A DNA stretch of 53,516 nucleotides from CAYUPI01 sp964446585 (GTDB lineage: Bacteria; Verrucomicrobiota; Verrucomicrobiia; Limisphaerales; UBA8199), in assembly GCA_964446585.1 (NCBI GenBank), contig CAYUPI010000041.1, forward strand, positions 1-53,516, read 5' to 3'. Positions 24,828 through 33,328 of the stretch are shown here, one piece after another; the first letter of the stretch is position 1; each line of letters opens with the position of its first letter. The position numbers and the translations under genes were made by a program. The notes below the pieces were generated by a model. That model saw nothing but the letters and a program-made list of their open reading frames with translations. It searched no databases and was not told the origin of the DNA.

Positions 24828-27446
24828 TCAGCGGTACGCGGCTGCACGGGCAAACCGGACCTGGATGGTCTTGATTTCGAAAGGATGCAGCGCGAATTGA
24901 ACTGAGTTGTTCTGCACGCGCAGTTTGCGTCCAGAATCTTCCAGGAGGTTGGCCTCGTTCGCGGCGGCGATGCGGGCTTGGAACGAAATGCGGACGTCCG
25001 GCGTGGCCTGGCCGCTGGCTTCATAAACGCGCAGGATGGTGGTCTGCGCCGGCCCCGGCTTCAACGCAGTTAAGACCACGTTTGGAACAGAAATCTCGAG
25101 CAAGCCCCATCGGGCAGGCAGCGCGCCGGAGTGGAGCCTGGCTTTGTGGACCGTGAGAGGATGATTAAGCGCCTGCCCTTCGCGATAGACCGCTGCTTCC
25201 TTCCAATCGCCCGCATGAGGCAGCAGGGCGTAACGGAAGGTGTTCGTCCGGCCCAGCTCGAACCCGGATTCGGAGGACATGCCGGGCTCATAGCCACCGC
25301 CAAACCCGTAAGCGCCGAGGTTGTGAGAGCGCAGTAGCGACAGCATGAGAGTGTTCTCAGAAACCAGATTGCCGGGCAGTCCGGCGTTGAGCAGTGCCAC
25401 TCCGCGCTGACCATCGCCATAATCGATCCATTGCTGGGCGGGAAATTCTATTCCTAAAGGGCGCTCGACCGCACCGAACGGGATTTCCTGAAACTGGCGT
25501 CCATTTTGGATCGAAGTCGGAAACAGAACCTGGTAGCGGACGTATTTTTCGTTGTTCGAAAGCAAGGTTTCGAACTCGATGCGCCGCAGGCCGGAGTAAA
25601 GCCGCACCTGCGTCGCAAAAGTGCCCGTGGCGAATGGATGCGCAACCGCAAATTCGGAGAACACTGGCCCCTGGCGGAGCGAGCCGGCCTTTTCAGGATA
25701 CGCCGAGCTGAACAACGCTGTGCCCGGCTTCGGGACCGACTGGCGGTTGGTCATCGCAATATGGCTGGCGCCGTCCAGGCCGCGGTAGAGTTCCCACAAA
25801 TCGCCCTTGTCCTGCTCGCGTGCAACGACGTTCCCCGGCCCGGCCAAGGCTTCCCACTGCTGCGCTTTGTCCAGGAGGCTGGTGATCTGGCCGCCAGCCA
25901 GGTTGAAAGTGACCCGATAAAACTCATTCTCGATGGAATTGCTTTCTGTGACTGACCGGGCCAATTTGGCCTCGGTGCCCGCGCTTTGTTTGGGAACTAC
26001 CCGATAAGTCGTCCAGCCCAGCGCGGGCACGTCGCGGGCTACGAAACAAATTCTGGCCTGCTGAATTCCTCCGTCACTGTAGCGGTCGGAACGCAGGAGC
26101 TGGACCGGTATGTTGCGACCCGAGGCATCCAGAAGGTCGAAGTCCTCAACTCCAGGCTGGTCGAAGCCCACTTCGATTTCGGCGACATCCGTGCGCGGCC
26201 ATCCCAGCGTATTGAAGACTACGAGCGGAATGCCGACACCCCGCGTGTCAATCCGCGCAGCAATCTTTTCCCAGTGAGTCGCGATGAGTTCGTCCGAAAT
26301 CTGCCTGGCAAGGTCGTAACCGCGCCGCACGTCTTCATAGACATGGTCGGTCATGACGCCCGAGGCGAGGTCGTGCGTCTGGTTAAACAGCACCGGTTCC
26401 CAGGCACGCCAGAGAGCTGCCTCGTCTGCGGGCGTGCCCAGCCACTGGCTCAGGGCCATCAGCTTCTCAGCCGTGAGCAGCCGTTGCTCGATTTGTCTTG
26501 TCGTCTGCTTCAGTTCGATTCGGCTGCTGTAAGTGCCTTGAAAAATCGGGCTCAGGTCGTAGGAGAAAACGGGCCGATTGGGGCGGCGCGCGACCACTGC
26601 GGCAAACTCGGACGGCACGGAATAGCGAATGGTGAAGGGGGAGTCGGCCTGGCGATTGAATTGCTCGATCAACGGCGGCACATAGTCTTCCGGCTCGGAC
26701 ACATCCACACCTGCGAGGCCGACCCGTTCCGGTCCAGGCACATGCGGCGTCAGAGAGTCGAACCGGTGGTGGAAAAATTTGGCAAATTCTGCCGATTGCC
26801 GCGGCGGTCCAAAGAATAGTCCATAGAATCCGGGAAGCCAGAAAGCCGGCATTTCCGTGCCGTCAATCCCGCGCCACAAGAATTCCGAAGGCAGGTCGTT
26901 GCTCGGGACGCCGCGACAGAACCAAAACGACTTATAACCGGCCAGGCGAAGAAGCTGTGGCAATTGCGGGTGGTGCCCGAAGGTGTCGAGCAGCCAGGCG
27001 ACGGTGACATCGACTCCGAGTTGTTCACGACAGTACCGCTTGCCGAACTGCATCTGGCGCACGAACAGCTCTCCGCCCGGCTTGACGACATCCGGCATGA
27101 CATCCATGCCGCCGACGATCTCGAGTCGCCCCCCCGCCACGTATTTCCGGAAAGCGGCCGCCGATTCCGGATAGCGCTCGAGAAACGGCTTGATGTAGGC
27201 CACCTGGTCGAGCGTGAATTTGAAGCCGGGGTACTTGTTGAGCAGGTAAAGCGCTTTGAGAATGTGGGGCAGACCCATTTCCAGATACTCCTCGCGCGTT
27301 TTGAACACGGCCCCCTCCCAGTGAGTGTGGGGTATGTAAAACAGGGTCTGCTGCTTCGGTGGACTGGGCGCTTGTGCCGCGTCGTCAGCCGCGAGCGAAC
27401 CGCACATTAACACCACGGCTGAGCATAGAGGAGAGCGGAAGGTCAT
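24828..27446 (-). CDS. Exported GH38 alpha-mannosidase
   Basis: 872 residues with a signal peptide (SPLCSAVVLMCGSLAADDAA). Family GH38 layout: N-terminal catalytic domain with IPHTHWE (38-44) and nucleophile Asp154 in AWLLDTFGHHPQ, a middle three-helix domain around NQTHDLASGVMTDHV holding the last zinc His, then beta domains to the end. In most members the zinc motif is H-x-D; here it is H42-W43-E44, a conservative change. Probably acts on mannose-containing polymers in the periplasm or outside. No sugar transporter or regulator is near. Confidence 0.85.
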   Translation of the reverse strand: MTFRSPLCSAVVLMCGSLAADDAAQAPSPPKQQTLFYIPHTHWEGAVFKTREEYLEMGLPHILKALYLLNKYPGFKFTLDQVAYIKPFLERYPESAAAFRKYVAGGRLEIVGGMDVMPDVVKPGGELFVRQMQFGKRYCREQLGVDVTVAWLLDTFGHHPQLPQLLRLAGYKSFWFCRGVPSNDLPSEFLWRGIDGTEMPAFWLPGFYGLFFGPPRQSAEFAKFFHHRFDSLTPHVPGPERVGLAGVDVSEPEDYVPPLIEQFNRQADSPFTIRYSVPSEFAAVVARRPNRPVFSYDLSPIFQGTYSSRIELKQTTRQIEQRLLTAEKLMALSQWLGTPADEAALWRAWEPVLFNQTHDLASGVMTDHVYEDVRRGYDLARQISDELIATHWEKIAARIDTRGVGIPLVVFNTLGWPRTDVAEIEVGFDQPGVEDFDLLDASGRNIPVQLLRSDRYSDGGIQQARICFVARDVPALGWTTYRVVPKQSAGTEAKLARSVTESNSIENEFYRVTFNLAGGQITSLLDKAQQWEALAGPGNVVAREQDKGDLWELYRGLDGASHIAMTNRQSVPKPGTALFSSAYPEKAGSLRQGPVFSEFAVAHPFATGTFATQVRLYSGLRRIEFETLLSNNEKYVRYQVLFPTSIQNGRQFQEIPFGAVERPLGIEFPAQQWIDYGDGQRGVALLNAGLPGNLVSENTLMLSLLRSHNLGAYGFGGGYEPGMSSESGFELGRTNTFRYALLPHAGDWKEAAVYREGQALNHPLTVHKARLHSGALPARWGLLEISVPNVVLTALKPGPAQTTILRVYEASGQATPDVRISFQARIAAANEANLLEDSGRKLRVQNNSVQFALHPFEIKTIQVRFARAAAYR

Positions 27447-27647
27447 GGAGGTATTCTTAACGGCGAGTGTTTCGGCGGCAACAGAATATGACGCATTCGA
27501 TTTACATTCAGTGACTGAGTGCTATGTTGGAGCGTAACGAAAATGGAATTGAGTCACGCTGGAGGCGATGGACGCGAGGCCATCGGCACCTGCGACGAAG
27601 ACTTCAGCGTGGTGAATGAAATCAAGCTGCAAAGAAAAAGGACCTAT
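27447..27647. other. Intergenic region
   Basis: Divergent space between the mannosidase and the DUF883-like gene. An open frame to 27519 precedes the latter but its codons do not look like protein. No clear promoter. Confidence 0.4.
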
Positions 27648-27947
27648 ATGGCCATGAGCGAAACCAATCCACGACTCAAGAGCGGCCGGGGCGCGGTCGA
27701 GGAAGACGGTGAGAAACTGATGAGCACCACTGAGGAGGAATCTAGCGAAAAAATCAAAGAACTGCGCGCGCGCCTGGCAGCCGCTCTCGACGCAGCCAAA
27801 GACGCGGCGCAACGCCTGGAAGAAAAGACGATTGCGGCAGCAAAGGCCACCGATCGCTGCATTCGAGAGCATCCGTATCAAACCATCGGCGTGGCTTTCG
27901 GTTTGGGTTTGCTTGTCGGAGTGCTCGCCACGCGGAGGCGGGACTGA
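27648..27947 (+). CDS. DUF883/ElaB-YqjD-like membrane-anchored stress protein
   Basis: 99 residues. A long charged helix (~25-70: EDGEKLMSTTEEESSEKIKE, RLAAALDAAKDAAQRLEEKT) is followed by EHPYQTIGVAFGLGLLVGVL then ATRRRD. The last part, P-[YW]-x-x-[IVL]-G-[VA]-A...-G-x-x-x-G with an RR tail, is the C-terminal membrane anchor of DUF883 proteins. E. coli ElaB and YqjD bind ribosomes and are made in stationary phase. ATG at 27648 has AAAGGA about seven bases upstream. Single-gene unit. Confidence 0.85.
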   Translation: MAMSETNPRLKSGRGAVEEDGEKLMSTTEEESSEKIKELRARLAAALDAAKDAAQRLEEKTIAAAKATDRCIREHPYQTIGVAFGLGLLVGVLATRRRD

Positions 27948-28017
27948 GCTGATTTGCCGGGCGGGTCAGCACTCTCCGCTCTTGTCAAAGGCCGCCGAGT
28001 GAGGCATATCACGGGCC

Positions 28018-28812
28018 GTGATTTGGCGGCTTCTTAGCTGGTGCGGGTTGCTGTGGTGTGGATTTTCAGTGTGCGCAGCGCCGCTGAAGCTCGATTTTCT
28101 CAAGGTTGGATCGAAGACGTATAGCAACGTCACCATCATGGGCGCCAACACGACGGACCTGTATTTCACACACAGCCAGGGCATCACCAACGTAAAGCTC
28201 AAATACCTCGACGAAGCCTTGCGGCGGAAGTTCCAGTATGACGCACAAGCCGCGGCCGAGGCGGAACGGCAGCAGGTTCAGGATGATGTGGCCTACCAGA
28301 GCACACTGGCGTCGAGGCTGGTGGAACAGGCGCAGAAAGTAGCGCGCGCGGCCCGCAAGGCGGCTGCCACCTCCGAGAACAGCCTGGCCGATCCCATCTC
28401 GGAACGCTCGCTTCTGGGTAAACCGGGACCGACGGTGGAAGTCGAGAAGTGGCTCGGGGACAAGCCCGTACTAAAAGGCAAGGCAGTGTTGCTCGCTTTT
28501 TGGGCGCCCTGGAGCATTCCCTGCCAAAAAGCCATTCCGGAGCTCAACGCTCTGCAGAAAGCGCTTGGGGATCGACTCGCGGTTGTTGGCGTGACATCAG
28601 ATTCCCAGGAGGAGGTCGAACAAACGGTTGGGCCGAAGCTCGAATTCGCTTCGGGCCTTGACACCAAAGGGAAGTTGAGCACGGCGGCCGGCGTGACCAG
28701 CGTACCGTATGTGCTGCTATTGGACGGCAAAGGGATTGTGCGTTACCAGGGCCATCCTGGTGCCCTGGATCAAAAGAAACTCGAGATTTTGCTCCCCCGC
28801 GCGCCGGAGTAA
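28018..28812 (+). CDS. Exported thioredoxin-like (TlpA) protein with one active-site Cys
   Basis: 264 residues from GTG, with signal peptide RLLSWCGLLWCGFSVCAAPL. Residues 22-115 are an added N-terminal domain ending in a coiled coil. The TlpA/ResA-like domain (135-264) has GKAVLLAFWAPWSIPCQKAI, in which the usual W-C-x-x-C is W-S-x-x-C (Ser166, Cys169), and the cis-Pro loop TSVPYVLLL. One Cys suggests a mixed-disulfide or reductase-dependent role and not a standard dithiol oxidoreductase. There is no clear ribosome site before the GTG. Partners are not obvious. Confidence 0.75.
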   Translation: MIWRLLSWCGLLWCGFSVCAAPLKLDFLKVGSKTYSNVTIMGANTTDLYFTHSQGITNVKLKYLDEALRRKFQYDAQAAAEAERQQVQDDVAYQSTLASRLVEQAQKVARAARKAAATSENSLADPISERSLLGKPGPTVEVEKWLGDKPVLKGKAVLLAFWAPWSIPCQKAIPELNALQKALGDRLAVVGVTSDSQEEVEQTVGPKLEFASGLDTKGKLSTAAGVTSVPYVLLLDGKGIVRYQGHPGALDQKKLEILLPRAPE

Positions 28813-28838
28813 CAGAAACCGGGCCGCAACCGCTACGC

Positions 28839-29075
28839 TCAAGGGTTCGGAGTGTCGGCGCCTGACTTCAACCAGGCGAGGCGACTCTTAATCACGTCAT
28901 CCTGTTTGGTGAGTTCGAACAGGATTTTGTGAAGCTCATCCTGAACTTCCTTCTTCCCCAAGGTGGGCACTGCGGGTTGGATGCGCATGAGTTCGCGCGC
29001 GGGATTTTTGCGGGCTTGTCGGATTTGAGCGCTGGCGACGCCGGGTTCCATGCCTTCAAGTGTTTCCCGTTGCAT
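28839..29075 (-). CDS. Small helical protein of unknown function
   Basis: 78 residues from ATG at 29075: MQRETLEGMEPGVASAQIRQ, then ARKNPARELMRIQPAVPTLG and KKEVQDELHKILFELTKQDD, VIKSRLAWLK. The C-terminal part is a helix with heptad-like spacing. Protein-like composition, but the reading frame is open further upstream and it overlaps no known family that I can name. It is convergent with the TlpA-like gene and divergent from the kinase gene. Confidence 0.4.
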   Translation of the reverse strand: MQRETLEGMEPGVASAQIRQARKNPARELMRIQPAVPTLGKKEVQDELHKILFELTKQDDVIKSRLAWLKSGADTPNP

Positions 29076-29147
29076 GCTTGGTATCGAGCGGGGACTCCAT
29101 CGCGATTTGGATTTTGGATTGGGGATCTCCCTCCTTATAATCCACGA

Positions 29148-30608
29148 ATGGCCGTTCAAAACCGGATTGTCAAAGTCCAAAAGCGGAACCGCGCTCTGGT
29201 CAAATTCGATCCTGTGCGCATCCAGCACGCGATTTTGCGCGCCGCCGAATCGATCGGCGGCTTTGAACAGGAATTACTGCCCGGCATCAACGACCACATT
29301 TTTCAAGCCCACGGATCGGACGAGAAGATTGCTCAGTTCCTCGCCGACGCAGTCGTGGTGTGCCTGAATTCGGACCCGCACCATTTGATCGCCAATTTTC
29401 CACCGACCATCGAGGTAATTCAAGACGAGGTGCTGCACGCGCTGCGGAGTTACGGGTTCCAAAACACCGGCGACGCCTATACTTGCTATCGCTGGGGCCG
29501 GCATTGGCTGCGGGAGGGCGCGATTACTGCGGACAAATTTGTCGGGAACGGCTTTCCCCAAAGCGAGATGGAACAGACCCTGGCGTGGAATCGCCAGCGC
29601 GGCTGCGACACGGTCGCGGGTCTCAACGAGATCATCCACGCCGGGAAGATCAAATCGCTGGTGGATGACGCGCTCGCGGTCTATGAGCAGTCGCTGGATC
29701 AGGCGGCGGGCAAGGTACTGGCGCGGCTTAAGGCCGGCGATAAGGTCCGGATGATGTGGATCAGCGGGCCGAGTTCATCGGGAAAAACCACCACGACAGT
29801 CAAGCTGACCGAGCGGCTGCAAAAAGAGGGCCTGCGCTTTCTGATGCTTAACCTCGACGATTATTTCTGGTCGCTCGTCGAGCACCCGACGGACTGGATC
29901 AACGACCGCAATTATGAAACTCCAGAAGCGCTCGACATACAGCTCCTCAACCAGCACCTCAAGGCGTTGCTGGCGGGCGAGACTATCGAGAAACCGATCT
30001 ACAGCTTCAAGGAAGGGCGGCGCACCGCGACCAAGTCCATCCAGCTCGCGCCCGATCAAATATTGCTACTCGATTGTTTGCACGGCCTCTACCCGCCCAT
30101 CACCGAAGGCATCGACGCTTCCTCCCAGTTCCGGCTCTACATTGAAACGCAGAACGTCCTTTATGAAGGTGATGGACAGTCCCGACGGCTGACGAAGTTC
30201 ACCGATGTGCGGTTAATCCGCCGCATGCTGCGTGATGCGAGCCATCGCAATCACAGCCCGCTGCTGACACTGCTGCACTGGCATTACGTGCGTTCGGGCG
30301 AGCTGTTCAGCATCATCCCCTTGCGCGGCCTGGCCGATCATACGGTGAACGGCGGCTTTCCTTTCGATTTGCCTGTGCTGCGGCCCTTCCTCATCGGGCC
30401 GGACGCGCTGCTACCGCGCCCTGAAGATTTTCAGTCTTACGGTGGTTTTCTCGACGCCCGGATTCGCTACGAGCGGGTCAAAACGCTGCTCGAATCAGTC
30501 GCCGGCCTGGAGAAAAAGCACACGGCCGATTACGGCATTATTCCGGGTGATGCGGTCGTGCGCGAGTTCATCGGCGGAAGCACGATCAAGATTCCGCATA
30601 ATGAGTGA
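29148..30608 (+). CDS. ATP-cone and uridine-kinase-like fusion protein
   Basis: 486 residues. The N-terminal ~115 residues are an ATP-cone: VQKRNRALVKFDPVRIQHAI (10-29) and IEVIQDEVLHALRSYGFQNT (88-107) followed by GDAYTCYRW, as in NrdR and ribonucleotide reductases, where the domain senses ATP/dATP. The rest is a phosphoribulokinase/uridine-kinase-like P-loop kinase, with Walker A GPSSSGKTT (207-215), LNLDDYFW (base-site Asp) and LLLDCLHGLYPPI. Joining the two suggests a nucleoside kinase gated by adenine nucleotides. The ATG at 29148 is the start given by the ATP-cone alignment; an upstream frame from 28929 is unlikely. Confidence 0.85.
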   Translation: MAVQNRIVKVQKRNRALVKFDPVRIQHAILRAAESIGGFEQELLPGINDHIFQAHGSDEKIAQFLADAVVVCLNSDPHHLIANFPPTIEVIQDEVLHALRSYGFQNTGDAYTCYRWGRHWLREGAITADKFVGNGFPQSEMEQTLAWNRQRGCDTVAGLNEIIHAGKIKSLVDDALAVYEQSLDQAAGKVLARLKAGDKVRMMWISGPSSSGKTTTTVKLTERLQKEGLRFLMLNLDDYFWSLVEHPTDWINDRNYETPEALDIQLLNQHLKALLAGETIEKPIYSFKEGRRTATKSIQLAPDQILLLDCLHGLYPPITEGIDASSQFRLYIETQNVLYEGDGQSRRLTKFTDVRLIRRMLRDASHRNHSPLLTLLHWHYVRSGELFSIIPLRGLADHTVNGGFPFDLPVLRPFLIGPDALLPRPEDFQSYGGFLDARIRYERVKTLLESVAGLEKKHTADYGIIPGDAVVREFIGGSTIKIPHNE

Positions 30609-30634
30609 CCGCGCCTCTCGGGCGAGGTTTTATG

Positions 30635-30734
30635 GTAGGGCGCGCTGTCCCAGCGCGCCGAAAGTCGTTCCCAGAGTGTTCCACGCTTTGGACATCCGCG
30701 GGTGTTCACAGCGCGCAGGGACAGCGCGCCCTAC
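30635..30734. repeat. REPIN-like inverted repeat, family C (100 bp)
   Basis: Left arm GTAGGGCGCGCTGTCCCAGC, right arm ends GCAGGGACAGCGCGCCCTAC, inverse of each other over ~23 bases with one change. Spacer about 54 bp. Lies between the convergent kinase and icd genes. Confidence 0.8.
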
Positions 30735-30771
30735 CCCCGGATCGTTGGAGCCGCACGCTCACTCCCAGGCG

Positions 30772-32025
30772 TTACATGTGCCCGATGATGTTATCCCCGA
30801 ACTGCGAGCACTTGATTTCCGTCGCTCCTTGCATCAGGCGGGCGAAATCGTAGGTCACGCGCTTGGAGGCAATTGCCCCGTTGAGACCCTTGATGATGAG
30901 GTCGGCCACTTCAGTCCACCCCAGGTAGCGGAACATCATCTCGCCACTGAGCACGACACTGCCGGGATTGACTTTGTCCTGGTTGGCGTATTTGGGCGCC
31001 GTGCCGTGGGTAGCCTCGAAGATGGCGTGGCCGGAAACGTAATTGATATTGCCACCGGGAGCGATGCCAATCCCGCCTACCTGCGCCGCGAGCGCGTCGC
31101 TCAGGTAATCGCCGTTCAGGTTCAACGTTGCAATCACGTCGAAATCCTCCGGGCGCGTCAGCACTTGTTGCAGAGTGATGTCGGCGATGGCGTCCTTGAC
31201 AACGATGCCCTGAGGCAGTTTGGACCAAGGGCCGCCGTCAATTTCAACAGCGCTGAATTCGCGTTTGGCGAGCTCATAACCCCAATCGCGGAAGGCGCCC
31301 TCAGTGAACTTCATGATGTTGCCCTTGTGGACGAAGGTGACGCTCTTGCGCCGGTTTTGCACGGCATACTGAAGGGCGGCGCGAGCCAGGCGATCCGTGC
31401 CAGGCCGGCTGACGGGTTTTATGCCAATACCGATTTCGTCCACGGCATCCTGTCCGAAACGGATCTTCTTGAAACCCGCTGGCAACTCGCGCTGGATGAA
31501 GTTCAGGATCTTTTTCGCTTCCGTGCTGCCGGCCTGGTAATCGATACCAGCGTAGATGTCCTCGGTGTTCTCACGGAAGATCACCATGTTGACCTTTTCC
31601 GGATGCTTGACGGGCGAAGGCACGCCCTGGAAGTACTGCACCGGCCGCAAGCACACGTACAGGTCCAGCAATTGCCGCAGGGCAACGTTCAGTGAACGAA
31701 TCCCGCCGCCCACCGGGGTGGTCAGCGGGCCTTTGATGCCGACTAGATACTCCTTGAACGCCTCGATGGTGTCGTTCGGAAGCCAGGTATCAAATTGGTT
31801 TTTCGCGGCTTCGCCGGCAAAAACCTCGAACCAGATTACCTTGCGCTTGCCGCCATAGGCCTTTTGCACCGCGGCTTCGAAGACTCGCTGGCTGGCCGCC
31901 CAGATGTCCGGCCCGGTGCCGTCGCCGCGAATAAAGGGAAGAATGGGATTGTCAGGAACACTCAGTTTTCCGCTTTTGATGGAGATTCTTCCGCCGGCAG
32001 GCGGGGTCAGATCTTTGTAGGGCAT
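30772..32025 (-). CDS. icd: Isocitrate dehydrogenase, NADP-dependent
   Basis: Oxidative decarboxylation of isocitrate to 2-oxoglutarate in the citric acid cycle. 417 residues, the size of the E. coli enzyme. Substrate site GGGIRSLNVALRQ with the serine that is phosphorylated in E. coli. Nucleotide and metal elements are VIFRENTEDIYAGIDYQAGS, SVTFVHKGNIMKFTEGAFRD and NLNGDYLSDALAAQVGGIGI. NADP use is inferred from overall type. It is the last gene after tonB, exbB and exbD on the same strand, 129 bases after exbD, so the link may be only by position. Confidence 0.95.
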   Translation of the reverse strand: MPYKDLTPPAGGRISIKSGKLSVPDNPILPFIRGDGTGPDIWAASQRVFEAAVQKAYGGKRKVIWFEVFAGEAAKNQFDTWLPNDTIEAFKEYLVGIKGPLTTPVGGGIRSLNVALRQLLDLYVCLRPVQYFQGVPSPVKHPEKVNMVIFRENTEDIYAGIDYQAGSTEAKKILNFIQRELPAGFKKIRFGQDAVDEIGIGIKPVSRPGTDRLARAALQYAVQNRRKSVTFVHKGNIMKFTEGAFRDWGYELAKREFSAVEIDGGPWSKLPQGIVVKDAIADITLQQVLTRPEDFDVIATLNLNGDYLSDALAAQVGGIGIAPGGNINYVSGHAIFEATHGTAPKYANQDKVNPGSVVLSGEMMFRYLGWTEVADLIIKGLNGAIASKRVTYDFARLMQGATEIKCSQFGDNIIGHM

Positions 32026-32154
32026 GTTTCAATGATCAACATTTCAGGGTCCAAGATTCAAGGGTTCAAAGCTCAGCAGTCCGGGGCTCGAACGGCCAGA
32101 ATGGTCTAGAGGATCGGCGCCGGGACAGCAAGATGGAATTGAGGAAGACGAAAG

Positions 32155-32580
32155 TCAGGGCTTTGTTGCCTCTTTCGTGAAGGCGTTGACGATCTTAATC
32201 TTCGCTTCCTTCGCTGCGTCCATCACTTTGACGATCTGACCGAACGGGGCGCGCTTGTCGGCGCTGATGGCTAACTTAAGCTCCTGAGTTTTTTCCGCGG
32301 CAGCAAGCAGCTCCGTTTTCAGGCGCTCGGCGGTCACGGGCTTGCCTTCGGGCCCGAGCCGCAAATCGCCTTCGGCATCGACCGACACCACGAGCGGCGG
32401 ATTTTCCTGGGCGCCGGTCCGTTCGGCATGGGAGGACTCAGGCAACGCCAGCTTGAGGGCCGGTTGCTGTCGAAAAGTCGTGGTCACCAGGAGAAAGATC
32501 AACAGCACGATGAGGATATCGATCAGAGCGACGATAATCACCGCCGGGGCCTGCCGCCGCTTCCGAGAGTAAAAGCGCAT
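32155..32580 (-). CDS. exbD: ExbD/TolR-family biopolymer transport protein
   Basis: 141 residues. One N-terminal membrane helix, VIIVALIDILIVLLIFLLV, with the conserved proton-carrying Asp (residue 21) in ALIDILI, then a periplasmic domain ending in DAAKEAKIKIVNAFTKE. The alpha-beta periplasmic domain (LKLAISADKRAPFGQIVKVM) matches ExbD/TolR. Part of the energising complex with the ExbB-like protein 42 bases upstream. Confidence 0.92.
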   Translation of the reverse strand: MRFYSRKRRQAPAVIIVALIDILIVLLIFLLVTTTFRQQPALKLALPESSHAERTGAQENPPLVVSVDAEGDLRLGPEGKPVTAERLKTELLAAAEKTQELKLAISADKRAPFGQIVKVMDAAKEAKIKIVNAFTKEATKP

Positions 32581-32622
32581 AATGGCTACTGTAGGCTGAT
32601 CGCTCGACGGAAAGCGTGGAAG

Positions 32623-33255
32623 CTAAACTTTGGCCTCCTGTTGCAGCGGTTTCGGGGTTGACCGCGGAAGCTCTTCCCGGTATTGGCGCCGGACGAATTC
32701 ATCGCACAAAGTTTCCATTTCAACCGCAAGCGTCTCGACTTTCTTGCTGTAATAGCTCCAGAAAATGAGCGACGGGATAGCAATAAGCAGGCCCATCAGC
32801 GTGGCGTTGAGAATTAGCGCGATACCTTTGGCCAGCCGCGAGGCATCGTTCAACCCCGATTGGCCGATATTGCCAAAGAGCGTCATCATTCCAGCGATCG
32901 TGCCAACCAAACCGAGCAGCGGCGCGATACCGACAATGATTTCGAGAACCACCAACCCGCGCTCCAGTCGGGCAACTTCATGCCGCGCCCGGGTCTGGAG
33001 GGCATCCACATTTTCCGCCTTTGGCCAGTCCAAATGCTCGGTGGCCAACAACAGCAGCCGGCTCATCGGAGACGCATGCTGCTGACAAACTCGCCGGAGC
33101 ATCGGCACGTCCTCCGGCGATTGGCAGGATTCGACCGCGGCCTCGATCTCCGGGGGGACGACCCGGCGCCAGCGCAACATAATGCCCCGCTCGACGATGA
33201 AGGCGAGACCGACCACAGACGTTAAGATAAGCAGCGCGTAAACAAACGGTTCCAT
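32623..33255 (-). CDS. exbB: ExbB/TolQ/MotA-family proton channel protein
   Basis: 210 residues. Membrane helix at the N terminus (FVYALLILTSVVGLAFIVER) and two more around IVGIAPLLGLVGTIAGMMTL and GIALILNATLMGLLIAIPSL, the MotA/TolQ/ExbB fold in which the second and third helices line the proton path. Gly/Pro-rich PLLGLVGTIAGMM is the family signature. Upstream is the TonB-like gene and downstream ExbD, so these form a standard three-part energy-transducing complex at the inner membrane. Confidence 0.93.
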   Translation of the reverse strand: MEPFVYALLILTSVVGLAFIVERGIMLRWRRVVPPEIEAAVESCQSPEDVPMLRRVCQQHASPMSRLLLLATEHLDWPKAENVDALQTRARHEVARLERGLVVLEIIVGIAPLLGLVGTIAGMMTLFGNIGQSGLNDASRLAKGIALILNATLMGLLIAIPSLIFWSYYSKKVETLAVEMETLCDEFVRRQYREELPRSTPKPLQQEAKV

Positions 33256-33328
33256 GAGCAGTAACAGTTAATTGAATTATGAATGTCGAAAAAGAGAAAT
33301 AGGTTCCATCGGCAATCTAGCGTCGCGG

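Noticed and set aside
30442..31695. Long open frame (417 codons) on the plus strand across icd
   Set aside because: Shadow of icd and the end of the kinase gene; no domain pattern, and icd on the other strand is complete.
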